64,000 nt of DNA. Source: Rhabdophis nuchalis. Its lineage: Eukaryota > Chordata > Lepidosauria > Squamata > Natricidae. Of the stretch, positions 46,570-58,474 are shown piece by piece. The DNA lies in NCBI GenBank assembly GCA_039707465.1, contig CM077644.1, forward strand, positions 204,722,462-204,786,461, given 5' to 3'. Positions within the stretch are counted from its first letter, which is position 1; each line of letters begins with the position of its first letter. The notes under the pieces are model-generated. The model was not told the origin of the DNA and made no database searches. It saw nothing but the letters and a program-made list of their open reading frames with translations. The position numbers were made by a program, and so were the translations under genes.

Positions 46570-47335
46570 GGCCAAACCTAATAATAACATGGCTTGCTAT
46601 TTATTTATTAAACATCAGCAAACATTAAAAACAACAACAGTTAACTGCAAAAACAACACAGAAGTCAGAAAAAGGCAGGAAGACAGAGGAACGTGTACAA
46701 CAGGCAAAAACTTTATATTATAACTAGCTATTCAAAACATATTTGTAGGCCTGTTACGAACCTCCAATTCTACCAATATTTTACTAACCTGATTTTTGAC
46801 TGTTTCTAGACATTAATGAAGAACAGACCAAGAAAGCCTTTGTGAAAGCAGATAATGTCATTGCTATTGTTATTCCTGTAATTTCAGAAAACAATCCTGA
46901 AAGCAGAGTAACATTCTCTATTCCCCAAGAGTAGTTTTAGCTCTGATAGTGCTGGTTTACAACTTCCAAGAGTTAAAAACACATTCATAAAGCCTTCTAA
47001 CAGCTTTTTTTTTGCAGAAAATATCATGTCTGGAAGATCTTCTCAGATAGAAAACGTACTTCTTGACCCTACGTTATCCATACAATTTCACCTGCACTGT
47101 CAGCTTTTAAAGAACACCAAGCAAGCAGCTGCTGCTACTGCAAGCAAGCAAAGATTTTGATAAAAGATTTTGACCTGTCTACATCCAATAGGATAAAAGC
47201 AATAGGATTAAAAGGATGTTGGATTTTTTTTAAAAAGAAGCTTAAAAGCTGTCGAAGAATGGTCTGATTGTTTTACAGATGGTAGGTTAGATGCAATGCA
47301 TAGTCGCACTTGTACAGAATTGGTATGTTAAAAGC
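46570..47335. other. non-coding stretch
   Basis: Nothing recognised. Confidence 0.5.
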
Positions 47336-47339
47336 AATA

Positions 47340-47402
47340 AGCTATGGTCCGTTTGGAGAAGGGCGGGATATAAATTTAATAAAATAAAATAAATAAATAA
47401 AT
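47340..47402 (+). mobile_element. L2-like LINE tail ending in (AAAT)n
   Basis: 'tttggagaagggcgggat' and 'ataaatttaataaaataa' form the extreme tail of the L2-like family, followed by AAAT/AAATA repeats. Confidence 0.7.
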
Positions 47403-48230
47403 GGTAGATCAGATTCTTGAGATTAAAATAAAAGGTGAGTGGAAGAGACAAATTCTAAAGACTTGTTTACAAGTGTTTTATTTATTTTACTTATTTTTTA
47501 TTTAATAATAAAAAATTCAACTGGACTCACCTAAAAGAAATACATTAAAACTTCTTTTTAGTTTTATGATTTTTAGGTAGCCATAATTTGCTTTTGTTGA
47601 ACATATGAAGATGAAATCATTACTTAAAAATGATAAACAGCATACTTATTTCAATAGTCTAAAAGCTTGGGTAAATACTGAATGCCTTTAATTAGAAAAG
47701 GCTTGCATTTTATTAATATCACAATCAGCTTTTAAAAAAACATACAAAATTGCACACATATTTTTGTTTTATCCTAAATATAGACATTAGGTAGATATCC
47801 TTACAGCTATTTATTATAACTTACTATAAACCAGAACATAAAAGTATGTATTTTTAATAATTCAAAATCTCAGCAAAAAAAAATCTGCTTATTTGTTTGA
47901 TGGATTTGGTTCTTAAATCCCTTAAAAATTGTCATATCACATTTTTGGATAGCCATCTGGTTTGTTGAAGACTGAAAAATCTGCCTAACACCAACACAGA
48001 AATCTTGTCATAAAGAAAACAAATCTCAGAGAAATCACTGCAAGTATTCACAACAAAACAGTTTCAAGTACTTTATTCATGCACACACTTACACATGCAC
48101 ATACACATAATTTTTGCACTTAGGTGTCCACTCCAGGAGGGAATGGAGAACAATGTCATTAGTTCTACCCTCTTTTGTTACATACAGTGAAAATGTGAAG
48201 CAGAAGTCTTAATTTGGAGTTTACCTTATA
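47403..48230. other. AT-rich non-coding stretch
   Basis: Nothing recognised. Confidence 0.5.
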
Positions 48231-48570
48231 CAGGCAGTCATTGACTTACAACAGTTCATTTAGTGACAGTTCAAAGTTACAATGGTGGTGGAAAAAAGTG
48301 ACTTGTAACCATTTTTCACACTTACAACTGTTGCAGCATCCTCATGGTCATGTGATCAAAATTCAGGCACTTAGCAAATTACTCATATTTATGATGGTTG
48401 CAGTGTTCTAGGATCATATGATCACCTGTTGTGACTTTCTGACAAGCTATGTCAATGGGGAAGTCAGATTCACTTAACAACCATGTTACTCTGTGGCAGA
48501 AAAGGTCACAAAATGGAGGAAAACTCACTTAACAAAAGTGTGGCTTAGCCACATAAATTTTGGGCTCAAT
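48231..48570. mobile_element. non-autonomous DNA transposon
   Basis: It begins 'caggcagtcattgacttaca' and contains 'agtgacagttcaaagttaca', 'cttacaactgttgcagc' and 'attcacttaacaaccatg'. The expected mirror end is lost: the sequence passes from 'tgggctcaatt' straight into the CR1 tail. The same family supplies the fragment at 30088-30233. Confidence 0.6.
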
Positions 48571-48571
48571 T

Positions 48572-49226
48572 AACATAAGAACATAAGAACAGACTTGCTG
48601 GAACAGGCCACAGCCCATCCAGTCCAGCATTCTGTCTCACACAGTGGCTCCCCATTTGCTTCAGGGTCTTCCCAAGCAGATGTCTTCACCTACTTATGAT
48701 TCCCTGCAAATGGCATTGAGAGATATCCTGCTTATCTCTCCAACCCGGAGGGTGTCCTTAGGCATCAATAATGATAGCCATTGATACCCTTGTTCTCCAT
48801 GAACTCGTCTAATCCTTTCTTAAAGGTGTCGAGGCTGACAGCTGTCATCACTTCTTCTGGCAGGGAGTTCCATAGACCAGTGATCCTCTGGGTGAAAAAG
48901 TACTTCCTCTTATTTGTTTGAGGTCTAGCTATCAAAAGTTTCATTGAGTGCCCCCTAGTTCTAGTGTTGTGCAATAGGGAGAACAGTTTTTCCTTTTCTA
49001 CTTTGTCCACACCGTGCATGATTTTATAGACTTCAATCAGGTCACCTCTCAGGCACCATCGTTCTAGAGTGAAGAGGCCCAGCCGTTGCAGCCTCAGATG
49101 ATAAGGAAGGTGTTCCAGCCCCCTAATCATTCTGGTTGCCCTCCGCTGCACCTTTTCCATTTCCATAATATCCTTCTGAAGGTATGGTAACCAGAACTGT
49201 ACACAACACTCCAGATGGGGCCTCAC
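48572..49226 (-). mobile_element. CR1 LINE, C-terminal RT and 3' end
   Basis: On the minus strand the frame 'EKVQRRATRMIRGLEHL' to 'RITGLWNSLPEEV' is the conserved C-terminus of CR1 pol, followed by a 3' region that ends in repeated 'ttcttatg' octamers (48572-48590), the CR1 hallmark. It continues upstream at 50043-50426 after the L2 insertion. Confidence 0.85.
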
Positions 49227-50042
49227 TTGGGCGTCCTCCTGGATTCCCAGCTGTCCATGGAGGACCATGTGGCGGCCGTGGCCAGGAGGGCGTTTTATCA
49301 GGTATGCCTGATACGTCAGTTGCGCCCCTTACAGGACCGGGGGGCCCTTCGCACAGTCACTCAAGCGCTTGTGACTTCTCGGCTGGATTACTGTAACGCT
49401 CTCTACATGGGGCTCCCCTTGAGGTGCACTCGAAAGCTACAGCTAGTTCAGAATGTGGCCGCGCGGGTGATTATCGGTGCCCCAAGGCAAGCCCACATAA
49501 CACCTCTCCTGCGCGAGCTGCACTGGCTGCCTGTAGCCTTTCGAGTGCGCTTCAAGGTGTTGACGACCATCTTCAAATCGCTCCATGGCTCGGGGCCTAG
49601 CTATATACGAGACCGCCTTCTGCCCCATACATCCCTTCGTCCGATCTGCTCCCACAGAGAGGGCCTTCTCAGGGTGCCGTCGGCCGGGCAATGCCGGTTG
49701 GCGACACCCATGGGAAGGGCCTTCTCTGTGGCGGGCCCAGCCCTCTGGAACGACCTACCCCCCGACCTTCACACTACCTTGGACCTCCGCCTCTTCCGCC
49801 AACGCCTTAAGACGCACTTATTCCAACAAGCCGGCCTAGCGTAGCCCCCCGTTTCTGACTATATTTATAAATTTTAATTTTTTAGGGTTTTAAAGGGTTT
49901 TTAGCACGGGTTTTAAGTTAATTTAATATGTTTTTAAATAGTATATATTGTTTTGTAATGGTTTTTTTAATAATGCCTGTGCGCTGCCCTGAGTCCTAAC
50001 AAGGAGAAGGGCGGGATATAAATTTGAAAAAAACCCCAAAAC
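49227..50042 (+). mobile_element. L2-like LINE 3' end with open RT C-terminus
   Basis: It is 5'-truncated. It starts within 'LGVLLDSQLSMEDHVAAV' and has an open frame of about 205 codons to a stop at 49844, with 'SRLDYCNALYMGLP', 'LRELHWLPVAFRVRFKVL', 'GRAFSVAGPALWNDLPP' and 'LRLFRQRLKTHLF'. This is the conserved end of CR1/L2-clade reverse transcriptases. A 3' region and the tail 'gagaagggcgggatataaat' follow. It lies opposite in orientation to, and splits, the CR1 copy. No stop codons: a young insertion. Confidence 0.85.
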
Positions 50043-50426
50043 AACCATAGATTTATAAAGAGGCAAAATGACACTTGCTGACTTATTTTCTATACCCTTC
50101 CTAATGATCCCTAGCAATGAGTTTGCTTTTTTCACTGCTGCGGCACACTGTGTTGACACCTTCATTGAGCTATCCACCAGGACACCAAGGTCCCTTTCCT
50201 GGTTAGTTGCAAGTTCAGACCCCATCAGTTTATAGATGTAGTTGGGTTGTTTTTTGCTCCAACGTGCATCACTCTGCACTTACTAATGTTGAAGCTCATT
50301 TGCCACTGGGTTGCCCACTCCCCCAATGTCAAGAGATACCTCTGGGGCTCCTCACACTCTCTCTCAGTTTTTACTACCCTCTATAATTCAGTGTCATCAG
50401 CGAATTTGGCTACCTTGCTGTTTACT
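50043..50426 (-). mobile_element. CR1 LINE, upstream part of the split copy
   Basis: On the minus strand 'ERDLGVLVDSSMKVSTQC' and 'KKANSLLGIIRKGIENKSA' form the CR1 reverse transcriptase thumb region, ending at 'LPLYKSMV'. The next residues of CR1 (RPHLE...) are found at 49226 on the far side of the L2 insertion, so the two halves belong to one copy. Confidence 0.85.
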
Positions 50427-50463
50427 CCTTCAGACTTAAAGTTGCAAAGGTTGGAGACCCCTG
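50427..50463. mobile_element. right end of a foldback hAT MITE
   Basis: 'cttcagacttaaagttgca' and 'aaggttggagacccctg' are the last 37 bases of the 18780-type element. The left part is missing and CR1 sequence adjoins it. Confidence 0.7.
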
Positions 50464-50516
50464 ATCTATATAGTTTGTTTTTTTTAATGACTATGGCACT
50501 GAAGATATATCAAGAT

Positions 50517-50582
50517 AGGAACTGTGGTGGTGCTGTGGTTAGAATACAGTACTGCAGGCTATTTCTGCGATGTGGAGAAAGA
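50517..50582 (+). mobile_element. tRNA-like head of a squamate SINE
   Basis: 'ggtggtgctgtggttagaat' and 'acagtactgcaggctatttc' are the head of the SINE family at 29840. The body is missing. Confidence 0.5.
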
Positions 50583-50589
50583 AAATAAT

Positions 50590-52135
50590 CCTAAACCTAA
50601 TTTGTAGATGGATTTGGTGATCTTTGTGTCTGAAAAAATGTGTTTAGACCACTGTCATTCATGTAATTCATTCTTATGAAATGGAAGTTCATTCAGAACA
50701 TGCTTGATTCCATTAGCTAATTCAGTCTTACCCTTTTTTGAAGAAAAATCCAGAGATGTTACGTTGTCTTACAAGCCTTTGCCTAAATCTTAATAACATA
50801 CATTCTTAACACAATAAGTACATATAGAAGCAGAAGTATTCAATGTACACATATTAAATAGTTCTATATGTTGTGTTTCAGTGCATGAGGTGCTCCAGAA
50901 GAGGTTTTTGGAGGTCTTATGCAAAAGGTTTTTTCTTGCTTCTCCAATCCAAGTTTAGAAAACCTTCTTACCTCAGAAGCTGATAATCCTGGTTTTCTGG
51001 TAAAAACAAATGAAGGACAAGAAATGCTTAAGATCTCCTTGGACATGTGGCTTAATTACAAGTTTGTTGATAACAGAGCAGGGCCTTTTTGAAACAGTAT
51101 AATTACAATTAATTATTGTAATCAATTCATTATAGAGCACCAAGATGGGCAAATAATTTTACGGGCAAATAATAGTGCCTTGCCTGTATTCTAAGGTGCT
51201 CTATAATCTGAATCAGGCTGAGCACAGCAAGAGATGGAATGTAACAAAAGATGGAAGGATATTTCTGTGGCAAACACATGTAATATCCTTCTCACTTTGT
51301 AAAAATTGCAAATCAAATATTGCAAACTTAATTCACGCACATGAGGCCTCTTTCAAGCTTCTTCTTTCATTATGAAGCTTTGAATCACATGTAATTATAT
51401 TATCAAAAGGGACAGCTGGAAAACTTAGCAGTATCTGGTGGAATTTTGTATCACATTTTAATAAAAGTAAATTACTTCTTTCTTAGTGAGGCATTTTGCA
51501 AAGCTGTATTTGCTGCTGGTTTTACCATCTCAACTTTTCTTGTTGATAGGTTCATTAGATAGCTGCAACATGTTTTGGCATTTTCTCTCTCTCTCCCCTC
51601 CTCCCTTTCTGCTTCTTTTTTAACACTGAATCGATTACTGCTCCCCCCCCCAAATATATATGTAGAAACAAGTATAGAAGTACAGAACAAACTTAGTCTT
51701 AAAAGCTGCTACGTGTTCACACTGGGACATAGCATTTAAAAGTTTAAATTCATTTGCCCCATAAGCTAACCTGCCCACATAGCCAATCTTTTACACAGTT
51801 TGTGGAAATGTCTGCTTTTAAAATCTAGCTTTATCTGGGTAATTATATGCAGCCATCTTTTTATTTAAAAAGAAACAGCCCTGCCTACCCTTATTTCTAT
51901 AGGGGTAGATAAAGTTTCACCCTTGTTGATGCAGGTTACACAATTGACATCCTCCAAACTTGTCTCAGTTGCTGCATTTAATCCTGTGTATAGATGTATG
52001 TGTGTTTGAAAGAGACACAATATGTTCAGTAATAAAGGAGTTTAAGAATCTCATTCCACAGTTGTGAAACTCTTCTACTAGGTTTAACTGTAAAAAATAT
52101 GTCTATAATCTATATCCATCTATATAGCTATCCAG
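50590..52135. other. non-coding stretch
   Basis: Nothing recognised. Confidence 0.5.
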
Positions 52136-52139
52136 CTAT

Positions 52140-52208
52140 CTAACCATCCATCTATCATCTATCTACCTATGTACCTACCTACCTACCTACCTACTGTACC
52201 TACATACC
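52140..52208 (+). repeat. degenerate (CTAT/CTAC)n microsatellite
   Basis: Tetranucleotide units drift from ctat to ctac. Confidence 0.85.
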
Positions 52209-52329
52209 TTCATAATTATTTGCACTTTATAAATTTATGTAGACACTAATGACCATTGAAGCCTCAAAAGAATGTTTATCTGATGAACTTGACAACTTGT
52301 TTCCAGTTATCAAAATCAATACCATTAAA

Positions 52330-53085
52330 ACAGCCGTGACAGCCGTGGCCAGGAGGGCGTTTTACCAGGATCGCCTGGTCCGCCAGTTGCGTCCCCTATT
52401 GGATCGGGGTGCCCTTTGCACAGTCACTAATGCCCTCGTGACATCCCGACTGGACTACTGCAATGCTCTCTATATGGGGCTCCCCTTGAGGTGCACCCGA
52501 AGGCTTCAGCTTGTCCAGAATGCAGCCGTGCGGGTAGTTATGGGAACCTCCAGGTTCTCCCATGTAACACCGCTCCTGCGCGAGCTGCATTGGCTGCCTG
52601 TCGTCTTTCGGGTGCGCTTCAAGGTGTTAGTTATCATCTTTAAAGCCCTCCATGGCACGGGACCTAGCTATCTGCGGGATCGCATTCTGCCCCATACCTC
52701 CCTGCGGCCAATTCGCTCTGACAGAGAGGGACTTCTCCGGGTGCCGTCCACTAGGCTGTGCCAGCGGGCGACACCCAGGGGAAGGGCCTTCTCTGTGGTG
52801 GGCCCGACCCTCTGGAACGACCTTCCCCCCGAAATCAGAACAACTACAGACCTTCGCTCCTTCCGACAGCAATTAAAAACGCACTTCTTCTGCTTGGCTG
52901 GCCTAGGGTAATTTAAATTTTAAGTTGTCTAGGGGTTTTTCAGGGATAGTTTAGTTTTAGAGGAGTTTTTAGCGCAGGGCAAGTTTAATTTGTTTTTAAT
53001 TTTGTATTTTGTCTGTTTTAACTGTTTTTAATTCCCTGTGCCCCGCCTCGAGTCCCTTCGGGGAGAGAGAGCGGGTTATAAATAA
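52330..53085 (+). mobile_element. second L2-like LINE 3' end, open RT C-terminus
   Basis: It is 5'-truncated at 'TAVTAVARRAFYQDR' and open for about 193 codons to a stop at 52909. Marks are 'TSRLDYCNALYMGLPLRC', 'LLRELHWLPVVFRVRFKV', 'RAFSVVGPTLWNDLPPEI' and 'SFRQQLKTHFF'. The protein is closely similar to that at 49227. The 3' region ends 'cggggagagagagcgggtta' and passes into (ATT)n. The subfamily tail differs from the 49227 copy (gagagagcgggtt against gaagggcgggata). Confidence 0.85.
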
Positions 53086-53210
<125 letters not shown>

Positions 53211-53339
53211 GCTTAACTATTCTTTTTTTTACAGTTGAAGACACTTTGTGAAACATGTTTACAGTTTAAGTTTAAAGATTAGAGATGCTTGAAGAGAATG
53301 TAGTGAAGTACAATAGTGCAATAATAATAATATTAATGA

Positions 53340-54010
53340 AGCTCCTTAGTCATTCATACTTTGTTACCTGCTGTTTGGATTATTGCAATATTCTCTACAT
53401 AAAGCTGCCCTTGAAGACTACCCAGAAACTTCAAATACTGGTAGTCTAGAAAACAGCAGTGCACCCAGTAATGGTGGTGTTTTGGTTTGCCCATGTAATA
53501 GCTTTGTTGTGTGATGTGCACTGGCTTTCAGTTTCTTTCCAGGTGCAATTCAGGTGCTGGTCATTACATTTAAAGCCTTACAGGGCCATGTTATCTACAA
53601 GACTGCCTTTCCCTAAGGACATCAGCCTGTCCTACCAGGTTAGATAGGGTGAGCATCAGGGGTGGTATACACTTACCTTCCTTACTGGTTTGCGAATGTG
53701 ACTGCATGTGCCACATCTACGCATGCACAGATCCTTCCATACATATGCTTTTTGGTGAAAAAATGGCCTAAATGGGATGCTGTAGCCCTGGGTGTGGGTG
53801 AGTGGAGCCACTCATAATTTCCGCTTCTGGTTCAGGCAATCTGGTCCAAACCAGTAGAATACTACCTCTGGTGAGTATGCTCCTAATCCTTTCCCTTACA
53901 TGTTGTCACCTTTTGTGAGCTAGGAAGTGTACTTTTTCTGTGGCAGCCTCTGCACTATGGAAACCTTTTCTATCTGAAGTATGGTAGGCCTCTATTTTCC
54001 CTGCTTTTGT
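53340..54010 (+). mobile_element. old degraded L2-like LINE, interrupted
   Basis: Traces 'CNILYIKLPLKTTQKLQIL', 'VHWLSVSFQVQF' and 'AASALWKPFLS' follow the order of the L2 reverse transcriptase C-terminus, with several stops. It is split by the hAT MITE at 53657-53870. Confidence 0.65.
53657..53870. mobile_element. hAT MITE with 7/8 TSD inside the old L2 copy
   Basis: Ends are 'caggggtggtatacac' and 'gaatactacctctg'. The flanks 'gtgagcat' and 'gtgagtat' differ at one base. Confidence 0.8.
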
Positions 54011-54019
54011 GAAAAGCAT

Positions 54020-56075
54020 AGGAGATCTGGCTTTCCCCCTAAGTGTTGGAATAAGATGAGGTGATTGCATATCTGATGCTTGGCACCAGATTTTTGTTTT
54101 TAGTGTGTTTGGTTTTAATATGGTTTCTAAGTTCTTTAATTTTTGCTAGAGCAGCTTAGTTGTTGTTGTTCTACATATAGGTGGCCCTTGGCTCCTAGTC
54201 CTGCATTGCCCTAGTCAGAAGACCAGTTCAACCAGCTTGGTGTATATGCATGCATTCAGTAGTTAATGGTGCTGGCAAATGGACTGGGGGATCTCATCCC
54301 ATGCAGCAAGATAAAGTGAAGGCTCCAGAGAAGTAGGAAGTACACTTTGATCTCTTCTTCAGGCTATATGATGGGCTTATGCTGTGAGAGGCAAATACTG
54401 TAATAGAAGAAATTGGTGGTTTTGCTTAAGTGGTTTGCAGAGCAGATCTCTAGCTCTGCAGCAGAAATGGTGGCTGACTTCCCTGGGCTGTCTGGGAGCA
54501 GGCAGCATTCCTTCTTTGTTCCTACTTTAAAACAAACTTTGGTTACATTTTACTTTTGATTTAACAACTATCAACTTGAGGCTAAAAAGCCTGTCAAGGA
54601 GGCAGAGAAGCCAGATTGGAGGAGGAGGCGGTGAGAGTTTTGGAGTGGGGAAAGCAGGAGGGTGTGTGTGTATGTGTTTGCCATTAAAACTTATAGCTAG
54701 GCAAGCACATAAGATTGTTGATGGTGTGGTAATTAAACTAAGGGTTTTCCCCCCCTTTTCTTTTCTCAGTTCTACCTCTTAGTGCCAGTTTCACTGCTTT
54801 ACACTTGGAACTGTTTTTAGTTCCCTTACCCAGAAATCAGAGACTATAGAGACTTAAAACAAAACAAAAAAACAAAATCAAAACTCCACGTTAGGGGGCA
54901 GCTTTTTAATGCCACAGTGAGATATTTTAGGGTGTACTGCTGAAATAATATCAGTACTTGGATGGCTAAAGCATGTGGCCTTTGGCCTCATTTCTGGAAG
55001 ACATGTTGGTATCCTAATGAGTGGTAGAAGCTGCCATGTCATATCATGGGGAGAAGGAAATGTTCCTTGCAGGAGCACTTTGTGAAACTGCAGCAAGCAG
55101 TTCAATTGTATTCTCTAATATTAGATATGCAGATGTCACTTAAAGATTTTTGGCAGACAATTATTTACCAAAAGTAACAGGTTCTTCCACAAGTCCCTAT
55201 AAAGAGAGTTTAATTTTTAACATGCATTCAAATCCAATTTGTTTGAATGATAAAATAACTGGAATAATTGAAGGAACAATAGGGGTGCCCTTATATTTTA
55301 AAGTGTCAACTTTAAGCTACAAAACCCATGTGTTCATGTGAACATACAAATCTGCTTCACTCTGCCTTAGATCCGAGCAATTTCTGCTCTTTCTGATGGG
55401 AGAACTTGGGACCGTTTCTCCCATCTCTTCCCATCCTCAATGGACGTTGAAACAGATGGAAATAAAATGGAAATGTGGTCCTTCTGCAAACAAAGCACAT
55501 CCTTCATCTTGAACCAAGGCACACATCACCAATTTTACATCAAGCAAAGTATAAAGCAATAGTTCATTCAGTTACTTTAGTGCACATGTGAAGAACCGTT
55601 GTCCGCAAAAGACAACATTGAGAGCTGAGAAAAGTATTGCCAGAATTGCAGAAAGGGATTTGAAATAATTTCTATATTGGAAAGACAAGGTGGAGATTGA
55701 GTCTAAGAAAATAAAAATATGAACTATTGCTTTCATTCTGGCATTTATATGGCTATTTTATTTATTCTATTGTTTTCATTTTTGTGGTTTCTGAGTTGCT
55801 ACTGGTGTAAGGAAGAGATATGGATGGTCCATATAGTTTGAGAATCATTTTGTACAGGTTTTTAAATCATAAAAGAAAGGTGTGTAAATAAATGAATGCA
55901 TTCCATTAATGTTTCTTCAGGCAAAAACAATACAAAGCAGAGCTATATCCCTGGACTCATTTCAGGCTTTGAGTTCTTTCTTCCATCATCCAATGTTAAG
56001 TGAGCACCTCTTCATTTGATGTATGTCCTGATTTTGAAGTCATTTGTGGAATGTTTGGGTACTGTATAGGGACTG
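54020..56075. other. non-coding stretch
   Basis: Nothing recognised over 2 kb. Confidence 0.5.
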
Positions 56076-56079
56076 GATG

Positions 56080-56335
56080 GTATTAAAAATTATGGAGGGG
56101 CCTTGGAGGCCATCTGGTCCAACCCCTACTCAATGCAGGAATCCTTCTTGGCAGATGGTCCTCCAGCCGCTGCTTCAATACCTCCTGCATGCAAGAGCCC
56201 ACCACCTCCTGAGACAGTCTGTCCATTGTTGAACAGTTGCTACCATTATGAAATTTTGTCAAAATGTTTTTAGCTAAAGTCTGCTTCAGTGGCATTTCCA
56301 CCCATCCGTGCCAGTCTTGCCCTTGAAGCAACAAA
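56080..56335 (-). mobile_element. CR1-type LINE 3' region
   Basis: 'ttggaggccatctggtccaa' and 'cccctactcaatgcagga' are the antisense of the CR1 3' untranslated region. It extends through 'ctccagccgctgcttcaa' and 'cccaccacctcctgagaca'. No coding part. Confidence 0.6.
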
Positions 56336-56339
56336 AAAT

Positions 56340-57405
56340 CAGTATGTTCAATCTTTTCTTTAAAAGTTGTCTGCCTGCAAGAAGCATAATATTTAACATA
56401 GTGCTTAGAATGCTATGGTTTCATATCCATCTTAACATGCTTGATGAACTTTATGGGCTTCTGGTTTTTTGCATAGTTTTAAACTTATGCAGTCTTATTA
56501 TTGCAGAGCAGCATAGTAAGTTTTATTGGTTGAGCCTAACAGAAACATATCTACACTGAAGACTCTGGTTTAAAGAACTAAATCTGGCTTATAAACCAAA
56601 ACACTATCATTGCTCCTAATGGAAATGTGTATTTTTAAGAGGCTATTGTAATAGTCTCTGGCACACATCTACAACAAGATAAACATTATATTGCCATTTT
56701 CTCATTTGATAGTATAGATAAATAAATTGGAGTCAAAGTGTAGATTCAGATTTAAAATTTTTGTACAATTGCTTAAACAGGTACATTTAAGCCCACAGTC
56801 ATGTTTTCACAGAGAAGAGAGGCAATGCAAACCGATCCTTTTAAAAATGCTATTATTTAAAATATTTCTGAGTTATTCCTCCAGCTGTTTCAAATCAAAT
56901 GTTGACTAAGAAGAACAAATATAAAATGGCTTCATGTTAGTTAACAAGGAATTAGGGATATGTGAGTCATGATAAATCTATTTCATGTTCATAAAGACAT
57001 TAGTGAAAGTTTATTCTAGTACTTTATTCGAAGTCCTTTATTCCAAGTTTATTCTAGTACTTAAAAGTACATTAAAAACACTGTTTTGCAGTCACAGTGT
57101 TCTTCCTATACATAGTTCTTATATGCCATATTCCCCCAAATACATGGATTTACATGCATTTCCCCATACACATGAATTCATGCCCTTTTAATGGGTATTT
57201 AACATATTTCTCCTAATGTATGCTATTAATTGAAACTACATCTAATATTGTTTTTGAGGCTAATATGCTTCATCAGTAGATAAAATTCACACTAGGTTTG
57301 ACTGGTGAATGACACTGGTTTCCATCATCTTTCTTGTGTGCAGGAAAATAATTATCTATGCTGTGTCATGTTAATTCCCTCTTCTAAAAATCCTCAATTC
57401 ATTCA
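56340..57405. other. AT-rich non-coding stretch
   Basis: Nothing recognised. Confidence 0.5.
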
Positions 57406-57411
57406 GCCATG

Positions 57412-57478
57412 TTGGGTTGAGAATTCTGGGAATTGAAGTCCACGCATCTTAAAATTGCAAGGTTGAGAAACACTGGTA
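57412..57478. mobile_element. half of a foldback hAT MITE
   Basis: 'gagaattctgggaattgaag' and 'tccacgcatcttaaaattgc' followed by 'aaggttgagaaacactg' form the right half of the 27599-type element. Confidence 0.5.
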
Positions 57479-57479
57479 C

Positions 57480-58445
57480 AGATATGGATTTTCAAAAGGC
57501 TAAAGCAGCAGCAGTAGAAAAGAAACAATAACAAGGCTCTTTATGAAAATCTAAACAATGTCTTTACTATTCCAAGTAATTATCAGCATTATTACTCCTT
57601 GCTTGTACTCTCTGGTGTTCTTTGTTAGAAGCTAATCATAATGTCATACATATGGCTCTGCAGCAGTAATTAAGAATTAAGCAAAAAACCCTAATCTATC
57701 ATCCACTGCTGTGGGGATTTAGCTTTCTGACAGAAGGGGGAAAAAGTTCACAGCACAGGTAGAATCTGCAGCAATCAATTATGTTCGTGAATGAACAAAT
57801 GACATACTTGTGAATCAAAAGCAAATGGCTGAAGTGCCACATTTTAGCTGTATAGCTTCTTTTCATAAAAACAAGAAAGTGCACAGGGGGAGAAAAAGAG
57901 AGCTTTCTAATCGAGAACGTGGATCCTGCAACCATCCTCATTGTTAGTCATCATGTAACATTTATGAACAGATGAAATGACAGGTTAGATATCAAAATGT
58001 TATTTATCACTTTCTGCATCTGTTACGAAGTGGTGTGTTTTTGTCTAAGAGAGAGCATCCACAAATGGACATGAATTTAGTATATGTGAGAAATACTCTG
58101 CAGATGAATTTTTGCTCACTACCCACACACCTTTCTCTAACAGAACATGTATGGCAGAGGAAGATCACTTCATTTAGTCCTGTTCCAGATCACTGGACAT
58201 GCATTTTGGCCACATAACCTTCTGATTGTGCCTTAGGTGCACACTTAGATTTTCCGTGTATTCATAGACTCTTATTGGTTCCAGATTAACTATTGAATAT
58301 CTCTCCAGGCATTTTTTAGTACTTACATTTTCATTTCTTTAATTTCTTTCACTTACTGTTTCTTATTTTTCTTCTGTACTTTGCATAATATTGCTTACTC
58401 CCAAAGAAAACAGTGTGATTGGTATATGTATATGTGTTTATGTAT
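57480..58445. other. non-coding stretch
   Basis: Nothing recognised. Confidence 0.5.
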
Positions 58446-58446
58446 G

Positions 58447-58471
58447 TACACACACACACACACACACACAA
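58447..58471. repeat. (AC)n microsatellite
   Basis: About 12 AC units. Confidence 0.9.
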
Positions 58472-58474
58472 TGT

